The position numbers and the translations under genes are program-made. A stretch of DNA of 64,000 bases, taken from assembly GCA_032629725.1 (NCBI GenBank), contig JAFEVB010000014.1, positions 496,001-560,000 of the forward strand, in the 5' to 3' direction. The notes under the pieces are model-generated. The model did not search any database and was not told the origin of the DNA. It worked only from the letters and a program-made list of their open reading frames with translations. This document shows positions 10,909-20,782 of this stretch, one piece after another; the stretch's first letter is position 1, and each line of letters opens with the position of its first letter. The stretch comes from Gremmenia infestans (taxonomy: Eukaryota; Ascomycota; Leotiomycetes; Helotiales; Hamatocanthoscyphaceae).

Positions 10909-12345
10909 ATGGAGGCGTCTGTCCCCAGGAACAGAAACCCAAAACTGAGAACTGCATGCGACAGATGCTACGGGCTCAAAGAACGATGTGAGCGTGTAAC
11001 GACCTCCGCCCACTGTGCACGGTGCGAAAGGCTGGGCTTGAGTTGTCTGACAGTACGGCCGGTGCGGCCCATGGGTAGAAGGACAAATGCTGCGAAGGAC
11101 TTTGTCTCTATGATGGCACCGGGCAATACGTCGGGCAAACGCAGAAAGCTGGAGCAACTTAGTACAAGTGTCGACGCGTGTTTGGACGCCCTTCCCGACC
11201 TCCAACCAGAAGAAAAGGAGCTGTTGCTATTTCTCCTAAGCCGGCCTGAAAGCCTAGATCAATTTGTTGTATCCTCGAGCTTTCAAGTCGAGCAACAACA
11301 TTCGCTCGCTACCCAGCTTCAGAAGCCAGATGCCCCGCTGTTGCTCAAGGATGCTTACCTTGCATATGCTATTACTCTCAGGCAGCTTCAATCTGGCTCT
11401 GTGACGGACATTGCCACAAGTAACTGTATCGGCTATATATCAAAGGCTATGCGCGCGCTACGGTCACTGCCTGTCTTACGTTCACAGGATACAGTCTTAT
11501 GCCACACTTTGGGAAGTATACTGGCTTTCTCGATATACTCAGCCATCGGTGTAGGAGTTCCAGACATCTGCCGTTACTGTCTCGGCACAACGATCCCATT
11601 CGTGGAACCAGCAATGTCCGATGCACACAAAGATCCGTGGCAGAGCTTTCTAGTCCTACTAGAGACTATGGACTGTCTTGTATATCGCCGAAAACCGACT
11701 CAAACGATTCAGATACCAGCATTTGCTATTGACCGCCGCCTTGGTCTCTGTTTAACTCTCTTGCCTTACTACCATGATCTCTGTGTAATCAGCAATTCAC
11801 TTCTCAATACAACCGATGTAAGCATTCTGGCTCGCCTTCAAAAGCAGCTAGATAGCATCCATGCAGTTTTGGAGTCATGGCAGCCATCTCACTTGGATCA
11901 ACTTGTCGGGCAGTTTGATTCCGCAGATATCGTCAACCTTCTTGCGCAAGCTAAGGTGTATCGCTTAGCAGCGCTCCTAGTGGGCCACCGGTTGCAATTT
12001 CCATTCAATTGCGAAGATGCTCGAGCCGAAATATGGTCCAAGGAAGCTATGATGCAATTTGAAATGGCGAAAATTGTTACAAAGCGACCGCTGCGATTTG
12101 TGACGTTACCATTCATCGTCGCAGCTGTCGAAGTTCGAGATGAGAGCCTACGCTTCAAGACGCTTCAGCTTGTGAACGATTATGTCGAACATTATTCTCC
12201 GTTCTTGCAAAAGGCAACCAAGACATTCCTGTCAAGAGTTTGGCATGAGCGAGATCTAAATATTACTAGTCGTTGGTTTGATTCAATACATAAACCATGT
12301 CCTGTAATCGCTTCCATTGATGCAACATACTTTAGTAGCTCATAG
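10909..12345 (+). CDS. Zn2Cys6 fungal transcription factor
   Basis: A single-exon gene of 478 residues counted from the ATG at 10909. That ATG lies in ACACAATGG, a better context than the in-frame upstream ATG at 10771. The binuclear zinc cluster is complete: Cys17, Cys20, Cys27, Cys36, Cys39 and Cys46 in CDRCYGLKERC and CARCERLGLSC. The linker is basic (GRRTNAAK, KRRKLEQL). The remainder is helical and lacks a strong middle-homology match by eye. The organisation resembles AflR-type pathway regulators, with an N-terminal cluster and a short total length, but no specific pathway can be assigned. It is a nuclear sequence-specific DNA-binding protein by family. It lies tail to tail with the amidase gene, 62 bp from its stop, so regulation of that gene is a possible but unproven link. 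Confidence 0.88.
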   Translation: MEASVPRNRNPKLRTACDRCYGLKERCERVTTSAHCARCERLGLSCLTVRPVRPMGRRTNAAKDFVSMMAPGNTSGKRRKLEQLSTSVDACLDALPDLQPEEKELLLFLLSRPESLDQFVVSSSFQVEQQHSLATQLQKPDAPLLLKDAYLAYAITLRQLQSGSVTDIATSNCIGYISKAMRALRSLPVLRSQDTVLCHTLGSILAFSIYSAIGVGVPDICRYCLGTTIPFVEPAMSDAHKDPWQSFLVLLETMDCLVYRRKPTQTIQIPAFAIDRRLGLCLTLLPYYHDLCVISNSLLNTTDVSILARLQKQLDSIHAVLESWQPSHLDQLVGQFDSADIVNLLAQAKVYRLAALLVGHRLQFPFNCEDARAEIWSKEAMMQFEMAKIVTKRPLRFVTLPFIVAAVEVRDESLRFKTLQLVNDYVEHYSPFLQKATKTFLSRVWHERDLNITSRWFDSIHKPCPVIASIDATYFSSS

Positions 12346-12407
12346 ATATAGAGCAATTGTGTATGAGCAACTTTGTATGAGAAACCATTTTGGGAATTAT
12401 CGCTACG

Positions 12408-14208
12408 CTAGATTTTATTTATAATCGAGTCCAGTACAGCTGCTGCCTTTATCAAGGCCTCATCCTTGTGCCTATACCCAACGATTTGAACAGAAACCGG
12501 TGCGTCCTTATACTGTTCCGGGCCAGTATCTAAAGAAGCATGTGTCAGCCTGGGTCTAATTTCATTTGGGAAGAAGTGATGCCTACAAAGACTGTAGAGC
12601 TGCTCGTCATCCGCACCGAATTTGGCATTGCTCAAATCATCAGCGGAGTCTATGTCACGCACTTGGTCTACTGGAATCACAATAGCCGGATAATCGAGAT
12701 AGTTCCACAAGCCAGTATATGTCGCTGTCGTCCAGCAATCCAGAGGGACTGCCGTATGCGGTGCAGGAGGCATTAGAATCGCATCTAAATCGTTGTCGCG
12801 AAATAATTTGAGGTACGTTTGTGCGGCTTCGGCTCGGCGGACGTTCAAATCAAAAAATCCCTGCAATGTCGTTCCTGGTACTGATAGAAGGCCAATGGCT
12901 TTGAGAGACGGTACCACTGGCTCACTTGTTCGCGCGAATTGCTCGTAATAGTGCTTTTTCTGTCAGTCTCAAGCTAGTAAGCCAGGGATCTGGTGGACTT
13001 ACATCACTTCCTAGTAGTGTCATATAGCTGAGATGGTCTTGGCAGTGTGATTTCACGTCTGGCAGGTTGATAGGAATGAGTTAAATGTCGTTATTTCCAC
13101 GGAGAAGATCGACCGCCTGCTTCAATCCCCGTCTAACTGGTGGTGATGGGGTATAGACGCCGTCATTTAGAGCAACACCGATCCGAAGCTTGTGTCTAGA
13201 TTCAAGATCTATCCATGGAACCGAGATCGAAGTGCTGTCGTGCTTCCAAGTGTCTGCTTGGAGTATCGACTTCAGAAAGAGCGAGCAATCCCGCAGTGAG
13301 GTCGATAGGGGCCCAGCTGTCGAATGCACACCATCTGTCCCTGGCGGGGTGAGGTCTCGCACCCCACCATGAGGAACCAGACCTACGCTAGGCCTGAATC
13401 CATAGACTCCATTGCAGACTGATGGGATCCGAATGCTGCCACCAATATCCGTCCCGACACCGAGAACGCTGCCTCGTAGCGCAAGGAGGGCACCTTCGCC
13501 TCCTGTACTTCCACCCGCAGTAAGAAGCTTATTGCGAGGGTTCAAAGTCCTTCCAAAAACATTATTGTCACTGTCGCCCGTCATAATCGACTGTGGTAGA
13601 TTGGTTTTGCAGTAAAGAACCGCTCCCAAATCAAGCAGCATAGCAGCAAGCGCGCTGTTATCGTCTGCTGGCTCGCCCACATAGCACCCCAGCCCAGTGG
13701 AAGTATCGTATCCACGAACCTGAAAGCTATCCTTAAGTGAGATGGGCAGCCCAAACAGTGGCGGGAGGGCTTTCCCGCCAGACTTTGCGTGGTATTCCAG
13801 GTCGAGTTTCTTCGCTCGTTCCATAGCATCATCGAAGAACATCTCCGTTAGACAATTCGTCTACCACATGTTAATCTTAAGATTAGTCAAGCTCTCTTCA
13901 TTAATGCGGCAGGGGTTCAAGTAATCAACAGAACTAACCAGTTGCTGCGCAATAGCAGCCCGTTTACAAAAAGCTATCGTCACTTCCTCTACCGACCATA
14001 CTCCAGCCTTCAGCTGTCCGAGAAGAGCGGTTGCATCGTAGTCAGAAGTAATGCTGGCTTCCGTCCCGTTCAACAACCCGCACGTAAGCGGTATATCCAT
14101 GACGTTATTCGCATCCTGGAATATTTCTGTGCGAAATCGCCAGGCTTTTGGGATCTTGGCCCATTGCTGCGCTTTCTTCGACGCGGCGATGGCGCGGTAA
14201 TTCTGCAT
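12408..14208 (-). pseudogene. amidase-signature family amidase with an in-frame TAA
   Basis: A fungal amidase hydrolysing carboxylic amides, substrate unknown. Three exons run from 14208 to 13939, 13860 to 13003 and 12959 to 12408. Introns of 78 and 43 nt are both phase 0 with good GTTAGT and GTAAGT donors. The Ser-cisSer-Lys triad is present: Lys133 in ISLKDS, Ser208 in AGGSTGG and Ser232 in DIGGSIRIPS. The start MQNYRAIAASKK fits the family. The oddity is a TAA at 13081-13083 (codon 350) in exon 2. The same frame continues past it with family-like sequence (LIPINLPDVKSHC, then LSYMTLLGSD) to the next intact intron. Without the stop the product would be 559 residues, the usual length. A 42-nt in-frame intron (GTGGAA...CCAG) could remove the stop but would delete 14 residues and has a poor donor. 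I read this as a recent nonsense mutation, or a sequencing error. Confidence 0.85.
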
Positions 14209-16813
14209 CTCTTGACTCTTGATCTTGCACACGTTGGACTGTTGAATGACACAGAAATAAAAATAAAGAATCAGTGGAAGTTCCGTTACTGCTTATAGTT
14301 GATGCCATCTAAACCTGGATTTTCTTCCTTTTATACTTGAGACTTTTTAATTAAGCTATTTATGCATCACACCAATACAATCAAGACTGTCGAGGGAATC
14401 CATACTAGACCATACCTACCTACCTACATATTGTTGAGAGCTTCAGGCTCCGGTTCCGGTTCCGGTTCCTGCTGCAGTCTAGAATAATACGGCGAAACGG
14501 TGACAGGTCATCAATAAAGTCTACTTGGCATTTATCATTCACGATAACTGCCTTTTTTAGGGATTAATAGTCTAGGCCCACTTGATTGATTGGAAAGTTC
14601 GCATAGCATACTCCGTACGTAGTAGTAGTGTAGGTAGGTACACACTAGTTTTAGAATCCCTGTTCAAAGAAGGAGCTAGTAAGACAATCATCCGGTCAAC
14701 TCTCCGGTCATGACTTAAGGCTAGCGAAGACGAATCTCTCTAGGTACCTACCTATACGCGGTGTTGGCTCCGAACGAGCGATGCCCCTAATATGAATTCG
14801 TCTGAGCTGAAGAGAGAATACATTCTGCCACCTTCACATGTCCTTAATCCTAAACTATAACCTATCCACCAAACTCTCAACTCCAAAGACAAGATGGCCC
14901 TACTCTTTTGAATCTCCGGAGAATCATTTTCTTGTCACGAGAATTCTATCACGGGGTTGACTGCAGCTAGCTGAGCTCCCTTATCAAGAATCTCGTTCGA
15001 TGAGTCACATATTCCTTGAGTTTCCCTAAAACGTGCTGCTTTTTCGACCATTAAGTAAATATTCACATCGCGTGGTATACGTATGGACCGCGAGCTACCT
15101 GACCAGGTGCTCATCCACTAATAACGGGTTCGACTCTAGCCTCTTGGATCAGGAAGCAGCAGACGTGATCAAGATTTCTGCGATGTCGAAAGCCAGTACT
15201 TCGTTTGGATCGTTGGTCTGCTTTCGAACAAACCTCATGATCAAAACCACCGGTCGCTGGGGCATGTTGAAAGGGCTATTGATATGATACTGCTTCTCTG
15301 AATTGTCGTCCTGCTGATATATCCGTCAACAAGGTACTCGGTCGGGAGTTGCGTTTTAATACTAAGAGTTGCAAAGTGTTACATATCACCATCACATAGA
15401 TTGGCTATAATCTACCCATCAATCAATAATCTACTCGAGTCAACAGCAGGAAAATTTAAGCCTCGCGGTTCTATCAAAGTGTGTTTCTGGGTCTATGTCT
15501 CTAGTCGACGTTTTCGACGTGAGATACTTGCGCTATCTGTTAGACTTTTGCCAAGTTAGGTAAATTTCCCTATTCTCATCAAGTAATACAAGGAACTTGT
15601 TATTTCTGTCACGGACACTGCTGTTCAATACATGTCACATTTCCTATATACACCTTGTTCACTCTTAGATATACGAAATAAATGCAAGATTACCAGCTTG
15701 CAATTCAGGAATTCATTTCCTTGGACTTTGCGTTATCAAGTCAAAATCCAAGTCTCCTGTCATCTCTAACATAAGGGGGTTTTCGTATAATAAGTGATCC
15801 GTTTTCAACTTAGATCCTTCCGAAAAGTATCGTATGCCGATATCTTTATACACCAACTCCTCATCTTATCAGCAAACATCAATATTTCCTTAGGCGCTGA
15901 GTTCACACCCCCGTCTTGCATTTAAGGTCTTCTCCGTACTTCTTAGACAGAGAATTATCTATATAATAGATGAGATTCTCCAGGTGCAGAATGCAAACGA
16001 CATGATAATGTAAGGGCGAGGTAGCTCAGGATGATGCCTGGAGCGGACTCTTATACCGCAGTGCCTTGCTCAAGTGGGTCTAGAGGATGGAAAGGAACGG
16101 GTGATGCGAGATAGGTGTTGCTGGTGCGAAGTAAAATATTATTTTTACGCTAGAAGTTGCTGTCAATTTTATTCATTTGGTCGTTTTCTAAAGTACTATT
16201 GCTTTGCAGCAAGTTCCTAGGCCTTTTAAACAGTGAGAAAACGAATCCACTTCAAAGTCTCAAGTACTAGACACCTAGTGTAGTGATCCCGCAACTTTTC
16301 CGCGCATACGTTCCTCTCATGTTGCCCCTTGTTATAGGCTCAGCCTCTTTCTAAGGAGGGAAAGCTGCTTAAATATACTTGTTCTTATGATGTTATGACT
16401 CCAATTCACTTAACCGAACTCTAAGACTTGTAATCAATCGCTGCGCTACCTACTTGACATGGGGGGACGTGAAAGACCAAGGGATGGTGGCATGAGGCTC
16501 TGCTCCAAGACATTGTTTCATCTTGATAGCAAAACATCTTGACAAGCGAGAAGGGAGATTCGAAAATAGCTTGATCGTCTTCCGTTCGAGGTAAGTGACG
16601 CGCAGAATAGTCTACAAGTGTAGGGTTTGTAACGCATCTGGTAGCATGTAAGCAATTGTTTGGTCTGATGGCCTGAACTCCTTGAGTTCCAGACTATCCT
16701 GCTTGGAAGCCACCGATGAGCTAAAGAGGGCCGGACGGAGATTTTTTCGACTTGTCAATTCCTTTTAGCACATGCTCAAAGTCTTCGGCAATGTTTTTAA
16801 GATGTTTATTTGA
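14209..16813. other. 2.6-kb gene-poor region
   Basis: No supported gene. It contains repeated TACC/TAGG tracts (around 14415-14430, 14631-14640 and 14741-14754), a short GGTTCC-type tandem repeat (about 14446-14469) and one TGCTGTCA motif at 16158. The distal part includes the 3' flank of the DUF5672 gene. Confidence 0.5.
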
Positions 16814-17758
16814 TTATGACACCTCCGCCTTCCCATGCTTAACAAGCAAATCCGTCGTGGCCATTTTATACTCCGGACACCACTGTGCCACCTTATCCAT
16901 CCTATTTGCATTCCATCTCTCCACCTGATGATACCCAAGCGGCGTATCATACCAAACGGTCTCGACGGCAAAAGTAGAAGCAACTTCCTTGCTGGGCAGA
17001 CTCGCACCGGGTATATCTTTCATCTTATGATAAAACCACTGATCCTCGAACTTCAAGCACGGAGCCTTCGTCACGCACCCCTCCTGACTGATTGCCCCAG
17101 ATTTCATCTCCCCTTTCCAACTATATTGCTTCACAACATCAAGTACCATCGAGCGATTCCGCAACGATAATCCCCCGTTATATCCCTCGCCATGGCCAGC
17201 TGTCCCCCCTACAGGCACATCCACCGGCGCTCCGACGAAATCGTAATGCAGGAAGTCTTCCATGCGAAGCTCGGAGTTCGCGCAGATTATGCTATCGGCT
17301 TGGAACAGGAGAACGTGTACGGCTGGCGCCAGCTGCTCCCAAAACCATGGCGTGGTGAGAAGTTCCGAAACAGCCGCATGGTTTTCAAAATGCGTATCCT
17401 CTGGCAGCGCCCGTATAGATATCCTGCCCTCGTCCACGGCTCGCTGGAAGGCGATCGATTGGTTTAGCAGACTGCTTCCCGTGGAGGTGAAGAGCACAAT
17501 TGGCCAGCCTGGACCGAGGACTGAGGAGAAATGCAATATTAATGGCGCGAGATTGCTCAGAGGCCTGTCTTCGATGATTGCGGCGACGTTTGAGAAGGTG
17601 TTGGTTTTGTTGGCGTGTAGTGATGAGAGGTTCAGAGGAGTCCAGATTGGTACAGAGGGCAGGAATACGGAGAGGAGGAAATAAATGACAAGCAGAACAA
17701 CGCCGGCCTTGATGAGAAGCACGGCTGGAGGTTTTTTCTTCTGGACTGACCACGACAT
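16814..17758 (-). CDS. DUF5672 family putative glycosyltransferase, type II membrane protein
   Basis: A single-exon gene of 314 residues counted from MSWSVQKKK at 17758. The in-frame ATG at 17848 would add a hydrophobic leader unlike the family. A short basic cytoplasmic tail (QKKK) is followed by a membrane segment at about residues 12-35, so the rest should face the Golgi or ER lumen. The lumenal part has the DUF5672 pattern: WPIVLFTS near the start, LLFQADSIICAN, then YDFVGAP, GYNGGLSLRNR, and a late EDQWFYHKM. FVGAP and GGLSLR correspond to the nucleotide-sugar and acceptor region of glycosyltransferase-like folds. A role in protein or cell-wall glycosylation is inferred, and no donor sugar can be named. 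Cys residues in the EGCVTKAPC segment could form a disulfide. Confidence 0.8.
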   Translation of the reverse strand: MSWSVQKKKPPAVLLIKAGVVLLVIYFLLSVFLPSVPIWTPLNLSSLHANKTNTFSNVAAIIEDRPLSNLAPLILHFSSVLGPGWPIVLFTSTGSSLLNQSIAFQRAVDEGRISIRALPEDTHFENHAAVSELLTTPWFWEQLAPAVHVLLFQADSIICANSELRMEDFLHYDFVGAPVDVPVGGTAGHGEGYNGGLSLRNRSMVLDVVKQYSWKGEMKSGAISQEGCVTKAPCLKFEDQWFYHKMKDIPGASLPSKEVASTFAVETVWYDTPLGYHQVERWNANRMDKVAQWCPEYKMATTDLLVKHGKAEVS

Positions 17759-18364
17759 TGCGCTAGAAGGAAGAAAAGGTTTTACCAGGAAAGAAAATAG
17801 GCAGGAGAATTGAAGATGATTAGTGAGGAAGATAAGAGAGTTCTCCAACAGCCTTCTCGTAGTCGTGGACTACTTACCTGCACTTGAATACGTAGGGGTA
17901 GGCCACGTTTTGAAGGGCTGGGGATGGTGGCTCATTTTATCTGGTATTCCCGTCGTTTCCGATGCTGGATCTTATGGGCTTCTGCTGATCAAAGCCTGTT
18001 GTGGATAGGCGTGCGCGTCCCACGAAATGCGTATCACTTCCCCAGTTTTCCTCAGGGGTATACCAAAGAAGCGTCGTTACTATTATCTCACTAGTCTCAA
18101 ATCGCCCTACTTTGGTCTGACAAAGCTTATTCAGACATGAGGTACGCGTCTTACCTCCATACTTCGTACCAGTATTTGAACAGGAGTAAGCCGATAAGAG
18201 TGAAGGAAAAGAGTTGGAAGAGACGGTATCAACTTTCATAATTAAAGCTCTTTAGTTTGAGAGGATAATTATGTGAACGTATCCTAGTGCTGCAATTGCT
18301 GTTCTGATGGAGTATGTCCTTCCGTCGAATCTGTGGATTATTATTAGAAATTATGGTTTCAAGT
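17759..18364. other. intergenic region upstream of the DUF5672 gene
   Basis: About 600 bp. It should contain the DUF5672 promoter at its left end. Minus-strand open reading is possible at 17937-18239 but shows no family features, and I do not call it a gene. Confidence 0.45.
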
Positions 18365-18592
18365 TACTATCCCCCCCCCTTAATAAATGTTAAATCACGT
18401 AAAGTCTCCACAATACGTCGAATCCTATAGAACTGAATGGCTAGAGCCCTTGCTAGAGGCCCCTGAAGGGTATCCGTAAGGTCCTTGTAAGGTCCCACTA
18501 AGCCCTCGACGTAGTGATATCATTTGCTCACTTCCCCTGTTTACGCGGTGGGGCGAAGGATCATTAACATTTATTGAGGGGGGGGGATAGTA
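18365..18592. mobile_element. MITE-like element with 29-bp terminal inverted repeats
   Basis: The left end, 18365-18393, begins TACTAT followed by nine C, then TTAATAAATG. The right end, 18564-18592, is its reverse complement with one mismatch (28 of 29 positions, T/C after the C run). The ends are flanked by or begin with TA, as expected for a TA target duplication of the Tc1/mariner superfamily. If TA is the target site, the element is 18367-18590 (224 bp). The interior has no coding potential, so it is non-autonomous. No transposase is present in the window, and the family name is not assigned. Confidence 0.8.
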
Positions 18593-18889
18593 CCATGTCA
18601 GCCTCAGAAAACCCTGCCAAGGTGCTGAACCCCCTGGCTAGTCGCTAGACTCCCTGCCGCCACAGCGGGGCTTCGCCACAGTTACGGTAACGAGCCTGCG
18701 CCGGGTCTCTTATAGGGCTGTGGAATTCAGGGCGTCTTTCAGGCTTTCACCACTGTTAATTCATTCTCATAATTACCCACAACGTCGACAGGAACGTTCT
18801 TTGTAAGCGCAGGCTCTGTTTCGACTTGCTTAATGTGAACTTCTCCACCTCCTTAACTTTGTGGCATAGCTGGAAAGCTTTTGTTGTGA

Positions 18890-19090
18890 TCCTAACTTCA
18901 ATCTCCTGCAGCAAGTTTTATGTCCATTCGAAGCCGCTGCTTGTAGACAGTAACCGAAAGGTCCCCCTCGAACATTTTACGCCAGTTCCTTTTCTTCAAG
19001 AAGAACGCTGATTGTGTGCATATGACCAGTTTTCGATGCGACTTGGATGACATTGCCGTATGCACCTCTTTCCATACTGACGAATACGAC
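18890..19090 (-). pseudogene. decayed ankyrin-repeat fragment
   Basis: On the minus strand one frame reads RGAYGNVIQVASKTGH, SVLLEEKELA, a stop, then NVRGGPFGYCLQAAASNGHK. This is the consensus of ankyrin repeats in fungal NACHT/ankyrin proteins, where GG-x-(Y/F)GN-x-LQAAS-x-x-GH is followed by (V)xLLLExGADVN. The stop (18977-18979) sits where Asp of GADVN is expected. The frame then loses similarity after GHK and reaches further stops. It lies just past the 3' end of RIB7 and beside the inverted-repeat element. It is a gene relic, not an expressed gene. Confidence 0.65.
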
Positions 19091-19096
19091 TTATCT

Positions 19097-19933
19097 TCAG
19101 ATCTTCAATTTTCCACATAAAACAACATCCTCTCCGAACGGATGCCACTCAACATGATCGAGTCGAACAGCAGCCATCGGTTTACCTTCGTCATTAAAGC
19201 GTCTAGGTGGAGAAACAATCACTCCTCCTGTCCCTAGCCATATTGGAGCAATAGTGACAATAACGGAGTTGATGACAGAAAAATTCTCGGGTTGGAGCAA
19301 TGAATTGATGACAGTCCCACCACCTTCAATCATAACACTTCTCAAATCCTCGACACTCAAAGCCTTTAGCACAATCTTCCAATCAACTTTGTGGTCACTG
19401 ACGCCTGTGGTCGCCATTTCAACCGTAATGAATTTGCCTCCGGCGTCGTCCAAAATAGCTTTCTTATCCGCTGGTGGGTTTGCCAGTCCTGTGATGATAT
19501 ACGGTGCTCTTCCCTGTCCATTTCTCGCCAGCTGGAAGATCTTGTGGTTCGCAGTAAAGTCCCAGCGTGCGGCAGGATCGATGATGATTGGACGAGGCTG
19601 GCCCTCAACTCCTTGCCCACCATATCCACCCACTCCCTCAATTCGACAATTCAGACTTGGGTTATCGGCGGCGGCGGTCCCAACACCGATGAGAATAGCA
19701 TCATATCGAGAGCGTAGATAGTGCGTCATAGCCTTTGATTGAGGGCCAGATAGTTGAGTCGGAGCCCCGGGTGACAGAGCTAGCTGTGAATCGAGGGAGG
19801 TTGCGAAAGTTACAGTTGTGAAGGGGAAGGAGGAATTTTGAACATGTGGGAGGTCTTTTGGGGGTAGGTGAGGCTCAAGGAATGGTCGATGCTCAGCTGA
19901 GAAGTGCAGCGTATCCTTTGAAAAGGAAGCCAT
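19097..19933 (-). CDS. RIB7: 2,5-diamino-6-ribosylamino-4(3H)-pyrimidinone 5'-phosphate reductase
   Basis: A single-exon gene of 278 residues. Rib7 reduces the ribosyl side chain of the diaminopyrimidine made by GTP cyclohydrolase II, using NADPH; this is the second step of fungal riboflavin synthesis, in the cytosol. The evidence is the RibD C-terminal reductase fold. It opens with TTVTFATSLDSQLAL (substrate-binding strand and SLDG-like motif), then AMTHYLRSRYDAILIGVGT and DNPSLNCR, PRPIIID in the middle, and VMIEGGGTVINSLL, the glycine-rich NADPH site. The length is slightly above that of yeast Rib7 (about 245) because of an N-terminal extension. No deaminase domain is fused, as expected in fungi. 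Overlapping frames on both strands are shadows. Confidence 0.92.
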   Translation of the reverse strand: MASFSKDTLHFSAEHRPFLEPHLPPKDLPHVQNSSFPFTTVTFATSLDSQLALSPGAPTQLSGPQSKAMTHYLRSRYDAILIGVGTAAADNPSLNCRIEGVGGYGGQGVEGQPRPIIIDPAARWDFTANHKIFQLARNGQGRAPYIITGLANPPADKKAILDDAGGKFITVEMATTGVSDHKVDWKIVLKALSVEDLRSVMIEGGGTVINSLLQPENFSVINSVIVTIAPIWLGTGGVIVSPPRRFNDEGKPMAAVRLDHVEWHPFGEDVVLCGKLKI

Positions 19934-20428
19934 ATTCTATGAAGCGTCGAGAGAGATTCGAGGGGACTTGGAATTTCGTCAAATTCTGGGGATTCTAAAC
20001 TCAATATGGCCTTTTGGCCTTTTAGGTATGAGACTCACAAGATACATGAGCCGGCTTGAAGTAGTGGTGAAGGAGGTAGAGGTGGGTAGAGGTGGGGTGT
20101 GGAGGGGTTATATTTTGTCGGATTTAGCTGCTTACATAAGCGTGGTGAACAATAAAACTCTTCACCTCACTCTACACAAATCACCATATGAATATTACCT
20201 GTTATGCTACTGTCAAGCTTTCATTATCTCTGTGACGTCCCTATTCCAACGTTAATATTTGTATATTGAGTGTTTGCCATGAAGATAGTCTATAGTTACT
20301 ATTCGCACATATATTTCTTACGACAAGGAACCATTGACTACTGAACATAGAAGTTGACAGCATGTTTAACTACCTTACCCAGCGGAGTGATTCAATTCAG
20401 CGCACCTACAACAGGAGAAAGTTAATTG
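19934..20428. other. intergenic region upstream of RIB7
   Basis: About 500 bp with no gene called. It holds a TGCTGTCA motif in reverse orientation (TGACAGCA at 20355) and the presumed RIB7 promoter adjacent to 19933. Confidence 0.45.
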
Positions 20429-20782
20429 TTAGCCTAGATCGCTCCCTAAGATCGGGATTGGATCCTCATCGAGACCACTACTAGAACCGGGATTGTACAT
20501 GTCCTCCATTTCTTTTATGATCTGCTTCTTCTGAATTCCATGCAGCTCAGGTTGTATAATAAATACCCATTCCCCGCCTGCGCCATCTCCTCTTTTCTTC
20601 ACAATCCCACCTTCCCGAAGCCTTACGTTAAAATCGGAAATAAATATTGAGTGTCCCGGCGCAAGTGAGAAAACGTTAGCATAGGAAAAGTATATAAACC
20701 CCTGTCGATATAATGGGCATTGGCAGTATCTAGAACGAACATGACGAGGCAGAACATCATCATCTAAGGAGTCGTCTTCTTG
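20429..20782 (-). pseudogene. unrecognised coding remnant or terminal exon without a start
   Basis: The minus strand is open for 118 codons from 20782 to the stop at 20429-20431, with no ATG in its first two thirds. The translation looks like real protein: RYCQCPLYRQGFIYFSYANV, then APGHSIFISDFNVRLREGG, GGEWVFIIQPELHGI and an acidic tail ending ILGSDLG. Hydrophobic beta-like strands alternate with charged turns. No family was recognised. An upstream ATG at about 20850 (MNVYRRLIAP) is open toward this region in another frame, so an exon junction or a frameshift could join them, but I found no clear donor. It may be the last exon of a gene or a decayed copy. Confidence 0.45.

Noticed and set aside
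14410..14760. TACC/TAGG-rich tracts that might mark a subtelomere
   Set aside because: The units are short and irregular and are not the fungal telomere repeat TTAGGG; such tracts are common in fungal intergenic DNA.
15085..15145. GGGTTCGACTCTAG resembling a tRNA T-arm
   Set aside because: No matching T-stem, D-arm or acceptor stem around it.
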